This document shows, one piece after another, positions 61,150 to 64,000 of a stretch of 64,000 bases of DNA. This stretch comes from Curvibacter lanceolatus ATCC 14669 (GTDB lineage Bacteria; Pseudomonadota; Gammaproteobacteria; Burkholderiales; Burkholderiaceae_C), in NCBI RefSeq assembly GCF_000381265.1, contig NZ_KB906272.1, positions 48,434-112,433 on the forward strand. Reading direction: 5' to 3'. The position numbers were made by a program, and so were the translations under genes. Position 1 is the stretch's first letter, and each line of letters starts with the position of its first letter. Below the pieces are notes generated by a model. The model was not told where the DNA came from and made no database searches. It was given only the letters and a program-made list of their open reading frames with translations.

Positions 61150-62285
61150 ACAAAGCCATCCTCCAAGGTGCCGTCGAGGTGCCATATGTGCGACGGTCAC
61201 CCGAATCAACGACCGCCTGGCTGGGTAAAGCTTTTGAAGCTTTGCTGACGCAAGAGGGACTCAGTGCGGACCGTATTGACGGCCTGGGCGTAGCCTCTTT
61301 CACGCTCAAACCTGACCGCTGTGTAGACCTGTCATGGCGCCTAGGCCTGCAACTATCATGGTTCATGGATGACTCCAACGGGGGGGTGTCGGGTATCAAC
61401 CTGCTGCAGCACGCTGTGGCAGCCATCGAGTGCGGGCTGGCCCGTAACATTGTCTTGCTGGCGGGTGATTCATTCCAGCCGGCTGATTTCCAGGACCTGG
61501 TCGCCAACTACAACCGCACCACCCAAACCCTGCTGCGGCCGCTGCGCATCGCCAACCCCAACTCGCTGTTTGCGCTGCTAACCCAGCGTCACATGGCGCA
61601 ACACGGACTGACCCGCAGCGACTACGGGCAGTTGGTGCGTGCGCAACGCCGTCAAGCCAGCCGCAACCCTCAGGCTCTCTACCGCAGCGAGATGACGCAG
61701 GACGACTACCTGAACGCCCCGCTCGTGGCGGACCCACTGGGCATCTTCGACTGTGTGCCAGTGGTCTCGGGCGCCAATGCCCTTTTGATACGCCATGTGG
61801 ATGAACTGCCTCCAGGGCAAACCGGCGTGCGGGTGAAGGCCATGCAGACCTGCCAAAACATGGACCATCAAGAAGGCGATGGCCTAAGCACGGGCCTGGC
61901 CCACATCCAGGGCCGCCTGTTCAGTCAAGCCGGTTTGCGTCAGCAAGACATCGACCTGATATCCGTCTACGACGACTACCCAGTCATGTCACTGGTGCAA
62001 TTGCAAGACCTGGGCTTCATCAAAGGCAGCGTGCAGCAATTTCTGCGCGACACCGTGGCAGAAGACCGCCTGGCCCTCAACACTTCAGGCGGGCAACTGT
62101 CTGCCGGTCAGGCTGGTACAGCAGGGGGCATGCATGGGCTGGTGGAAGTGGTGCGCCAGTTGACTGGGCGGTGTGGAGTGCGCTCGCAGCCGAACGCCCG
62201 AACCGCCATCGTGTCGGGCTATGGCATGGTGGAGTACCGCTATGGCATGTGCGCGAATGCCGTCATCTTGGAGGCCACATCATGA
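61146..62285 (+). CDS. Thiolase-like protein (SCP-x/non-decarboxylating type)
   Basis: 379 aa thiolase-fold protein of the lipid-transfer/SCP-x group. It contains SWFMDDSNGGVSGINLLQHA where thiolases carry the acyl-accepting Cys; no Cys is at that place here. It also has VYDDYPVMSLVQLQDLGF, LALNTSGGQLSAGQAGTAGG and a C-terminal IVSGYGMVEYRYGMCANAVI. Members of this group usually work together with a small DUF35/OB-fold partner, which is the next gene (ATGA overlap). Expected to cleave or condense the CoA ester made upstream; exact reaction unknown. Confidence 0.87.
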   Translation: MNKAILQGAVEVPYVRRSPESTTAWLGKAFEALLTQEGLSADRIDGLGVASFTLKPDRCVDLSWRLGLQLSWFMDDSNGGVSGINLLQHAVAAIECGLARNIVLLAGDSFQPADFQDLVANYNRTTQTLLRPLRIANPNSLFALLTQRHMAQHGLTRSDYGQLVRAQRRQASRNPQALYRSEMTQDDYLNAPLVADPLGIFDCVPVVSGANALLIRHVDELPPGQTGVRVKAMQTCQNMDHQEGDGLSTGLAHIQGRLFSQAGLRQQDIDLISVYDDYPVMSLVQLQDLGFIKGSVQQFLRDTVAEDRLALNTSGGQLSAGQAGTAGGMHGLVEVVRQLTGRCGVRSQPNARTAIVSGYGMVEYRYGMCANAVILEATS

Positions 62286-62578
62286 CGCTGTTGATGACCG
62301 TATGCGCCGACTGTGGCGTCTCGTATTTTCCAGCGCGGCTGCGCTGCCACCGCTGCGGCGGGTACCAATTCCTAGACCAAGCCGTCTACACGGCCCGCGT
62401 GAGCGGCGTCGTGCCAGTGCACCGCGTACCCGAAGACTGCCCTTGGCACTGCTTGGTTGAACTTCAAACCGAGGCTGGCGTGACGGTCATGGCAGTGGCG
62501 CAAGTGCCCCCAACATTGCACTCCTTGGTGCCCATTACCCAACAGGCCGATGGAGCCGTTTTCATTCCCTCCCATTGA
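62282..62578 (+). CDS. Zn-ribbon/OB-fold (DUF35) thiolase partner
   Basis: 98 aa. The rubredoxin-like zinc ribbon has CADCGVSYFPARLRCHRCGG (Cys pairs two residues apart), then a short OB fold with the typical ARVSGVVPVHRVPED and VELQTEAGVTVMAVAQVP. Such proteins form complexes with thiolase-like subunits and are needed for their activity. Start at 62282 overlaps the thiolase stop; a longer upstream frame overlaps the thiolase gene and is not expected. Confidence 0.88.
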   Translation: MTLLMTVCADCGVSYFPARLRCHRCGGYQFLDQAVYTARVSGVVPVHRVPEDCPWHCLVELQTEAGVTVMAVAQVPPTLHSLVPITQQADGAVFIPSH

Positions 62579-62594
62579 AAAGAGAGCGTTCGTT

Positions 62595-62694
62595 ATGAAT
62601 CACCTAACTGCCATCAACCCTCAAGGCTTGAGCGCCTACGTGGCGCGTCCCGCAGCGGGCACCGGCCCCTTGCTGCTGGTGCTGCAAGAAATCT
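62595..62694 (+). pseudogene. Dienelactone hydrolase family gene, cut by the IS element
   Basis: The ATG at 62595 opens MNHLTAINPQGLSAYVARPA, then GPLLLVLQEI, the start of a dienelactone hydrolase (normally about 220-240 aa, continuing VLQEIFGVN). After 33 codons the sequence passes into the IS3 left end at 62695. The frame then runs 39 unrelated codons to a stop at 62813. The missing part should lie beyond the IS, outside the window. Fourth gene of the ligase-thiolase-DUF35 operon, 16 bp after the OB-fold gene. Confidence 0.8.
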
Positions 62695-62732
62695 TGAGGT
62701 TGCCCCTGAAAATCGGAGTGCATAACCGGTCT

Positions 62733-63602
62733 TCAAGCGGCAGATTTGTGCTGCGCCGCCAACCAGCGATTTTCGTACTGCATGGGGCTCATGTAGCCCA
62801 ACGTCGAATGTAGCCGGGAATGGTTGTAGAACCCGATCCACTCCAAAATCACCTGCCTTGCTTGGGCTCTGGTCGCGAACTTTCGACCATGAACACACGC
62901 CGTTTTCAAATGGCCCCACAGACTCTCAGTTGGGGCGTTGTCCCAGCAATTTCCCTTGCGACTCATCGAGCTGACAATGCCCCACTCCTTGAGTGTGGCC
63001 TGGAAGCTATCGCTGCAATATTGACTGCCCCTGTCGCTGTGAAAGATCAGGCCCTTGGCAGGTCGGCGACGCCAGCAGGCCATCAGCAATGCATCTTTGA
63101 CCAGGCTCGTTTGCATGTGCGTTTGAAGGCTCCAGCCCACCACCTGACGGCTGTGCAGGTCCAGCACTGCCGCCAGGTACAACCACCCCTCGCCCGTGGC
63201 GATATACGTGATGTCTCCGCTCCATAAGCGATTTGGGGTCTGTGGATTGAACTGGCGTTGAACCAGGTCGGCCGCCACTGGCAACCGATGTTTGCTGTCG
63301 GTTGTGACAACAAATTTGCGCTTCGTCCTGGCTCGGATGCCGTGTCGGTGCATCAGCTTGCGCACCCGGTCTTTGCCGACCCTGATGCCTCTGGCCAACA
63401 ACTCCTTGTGCATGCGTGGCCAGCCGTATTCGCCGTTGACCTGGGCATGGATGGCTCGCATGTGGGCGAGTAAGGCCTCGTCGCTGTGAAATCGCGTGGG
63501 CCCACCGTGGCCTCTCTTGCCAGCCCTGTCCCAGCTGAAATACCCACTGGGACTGACCTGCAAAACCTCACACATCAGCGTGATCGGCCAGCGTTGCTTC
63601 AT
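62733..63602 (-). CDS. IS3-family transposase OrfB (DDE integrase core)
   Basis: 289 aa. Catalytic Asp in WSGDITYIATGEGWLYLAAV, second Asp in FHSDRGSQYCSDSF and Glu in NAPTESLWGHLK, the spacing of IS3 retroviral-type integrases. Also HSRLHSTLGYMSP near the end. The ATG (MKQRWPITLMCEVLQVSPSG) overlaps the orfA stop. The frame is also open upstream of that ATG back to a run of seven A residues in orfA, so a -1 shift would give the OrfAB fusion transposase. Confidence 0.93.
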   Translation of the reverse strand: MKQRWPITLMCEVLQVSPSGYFSWDRAGKRGHGGPTRFHSDEALLAHMRAIHAQVNGEYGWPRMHKELLARGIRVGKDRVRKLMHRHGIRARTKRKFVVTTDSKHRLPVAADLVQRQFNPQTPNRLWSGDITYIATGEGWLYLAAVLDLHSRQVVGWSLQTHMQTSLVKDALLMACWRRRPAKGLIFHSDRGSQYCSDSFQATLKEWGIVSSMSRKGNCWDNAPTESLWGHLKTACVHGRKFATRAQARQVILEWIGFYNHSRLHSTLGYMSPMQYENRWLAAQHKSAA

Positions 63603-63934
63603 CGAGTGAATCCAGGCGTACTTTGCAGCACATCCTGTGCAAAGTACGCCGCCGCTTTTTTTGCAATATCGCGCTCCATCTTCAGGCGAGCAACTTCAGC
63701 CTTCAACCGTGCAATCTCGGCCTGTTCGGGGCTCACCACCGCGGCAGGTTTGCCATCTGTCGACACCCCAAGCTGCCCTTTTGCGTCCGCCCGAACCCAG
63801 TTGGTCAAGCTAGCGCTGGGCATGCCCAGGGTCTTGGCCACCACTGCAGCAGGCCGTCCTGCCTTGACCTGCCTGACGGCTTCTTGCTTGAACTCCAAGG
63901 TGTACTTGGCTCTGCTCATCACTCCAGCGTTCAT
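63599..63934 (-). CDS. IS3-family OrfA (helix-turn-helix protein)
   Basis: 111 aa. It has an N-terminal helix-turn-helix (YTLEFKQEAVRQVKAGRPAA, VVAKTLGMPSASLTNWVRAD) and a leucine-zipper-like helix (SPEQAEIARLKAEVARLKME). The start may be 63934 or the next Met five codons on (63919). Near its end the coding strand has A7 followed by G (T-run at 63656-63662), the expected slippery site for programmed -1 frameshifting into orfB. Confidence 0.92.
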   Translation of the reverse strand: MNAGVMSRAKYTLEFKQEAVRQVKAGRPAAVVAKTLGMPSASLTNWVRADAKGQLGVSTDGKPAAVVSPEQAEIARLKAEVARLKMERDIAKKAAAYFAQDVLQSTPGFTR

Positions 63935-64000
63935 CTCTTCTCTCCTTTCCCGGCATTCTCCGGGCTGAGCTATGAACTCCGAAATTCGAGGGCAACCTCA

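Larger units (their letters stand above)
62695..64000 (-). mobile_element. IS3-family insertion sequence
   Basis: 1306 bp, bounded by imperfect 30-bp inverted repeats: left end 62695-62724 (TGAGGTTGCCC...) and right end 63971-64000, the last base of the window; 25 of 30 positions match. It carries orfA and orfB in the arrangement of the IS3 family. Target duplication cannot be checked because the right flank is not in the window. Inserted into the dienelactone hydrolase gene. Confidence 0.92.

Overview
The window reads as chromosomal DNA of a high-GC betaproteobacterium of the order Burkholderiales, probably near Comamonadaceae. The grounds are the conserved gene strings pyrX-pyrB-pyrR-ruvX-yqgE, pilG-pilH-pilI-pilJ-chpA, rubredoxin-thiD-hemL, and hemW-rdgB-rph-phosphatase-kinase / yicC-gmk-rpoZ-spoT-greB, the orphan Bug-type solute receptors next to CaiB-type CoA transferases, and strong GC bias with long spurious antisense frames. 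No rRNA and no CRISPR array were seen.

Layout. 1-3.85 kb: pyrimidine cluster (non-catalytic dihydroorotase PyrX, aspartate carbamoyltransferase, PyrR) with RuvX and YqgE, on the minus strand with overlapping stop/start codons. 3.87-5.34 kb: DNA photolyase. 5.4-15.8 kb (minus): type IV pilus chemosensory (Pil-Chp) operon plus a rubredoxin. 15.9-18.5 kb: ThiD-like kinase overlapping hemL, then a tiny membrane protein. 18.5-21.7 kb: a sigma54-dependent PAS regulator tail to tail with ccoG. ccoG carries a near-consensus -24/-12 promoter and helically phased ACTGCCA repeats, which also occur upstream of the regulator itself. 21.7-24.4 kb: AT-rich regulatory DNA and a globin-like/PAS/GGDEF/EAL protein. 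24.6-30.6 kb: RND efflux operon in the order pump, adaptor, outer-membrane channel. 30.6-39.8 kb: LysR-controlled acyl-CoA catabolic operon of unknown substrate. 39.9-49.8 kb: YidB and a housekeeping block (HemW, RdgB, RNase PH, PP2C phosphatase, Ser/Thr kinase, YicC, Gmk, RpoZ, SpoT, GreB). 49.9-52.1 kb: polyphosphate:AMP phosphotransferase and tRNA-Arg. 52.4-57.4 kb: zinc-ribbon membrane protein, Rap1a/Tai-like protein, TetR/MFS pair and a tannase-like lipoprotein.

57.5-64 kb looks like acquired DNA. It opens with the 3' half of a CAU-anticodon tRNA gene that keeps its terminator, followed by a tyrosine recombinase. A short operon (AMP-forming acyl-CoA ligase, thiolase-like protein, OB-fold/zinc-ribbon partner, dienelactone hydrolase) comes next. 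An IS3-family element, whose right end coincides with the end of the window, cuts the last gene.

The most interesting unit is the self-contained sigma54 circuit at 18.5-21.7 kb. A PAS domain with a Cys/His cluster appears to drive ccoG (Fe-S, copper/cytochrome oxidase assembly) and its own gene through a shared repeat. Other second-look items are probable loss of catalytic or ligand residues (PyrX, the MaoC-like protein, the globin domain), an Asp-for-Cys swap in the ThiD-like kinase, and the truncated tRNA/integrase junction.
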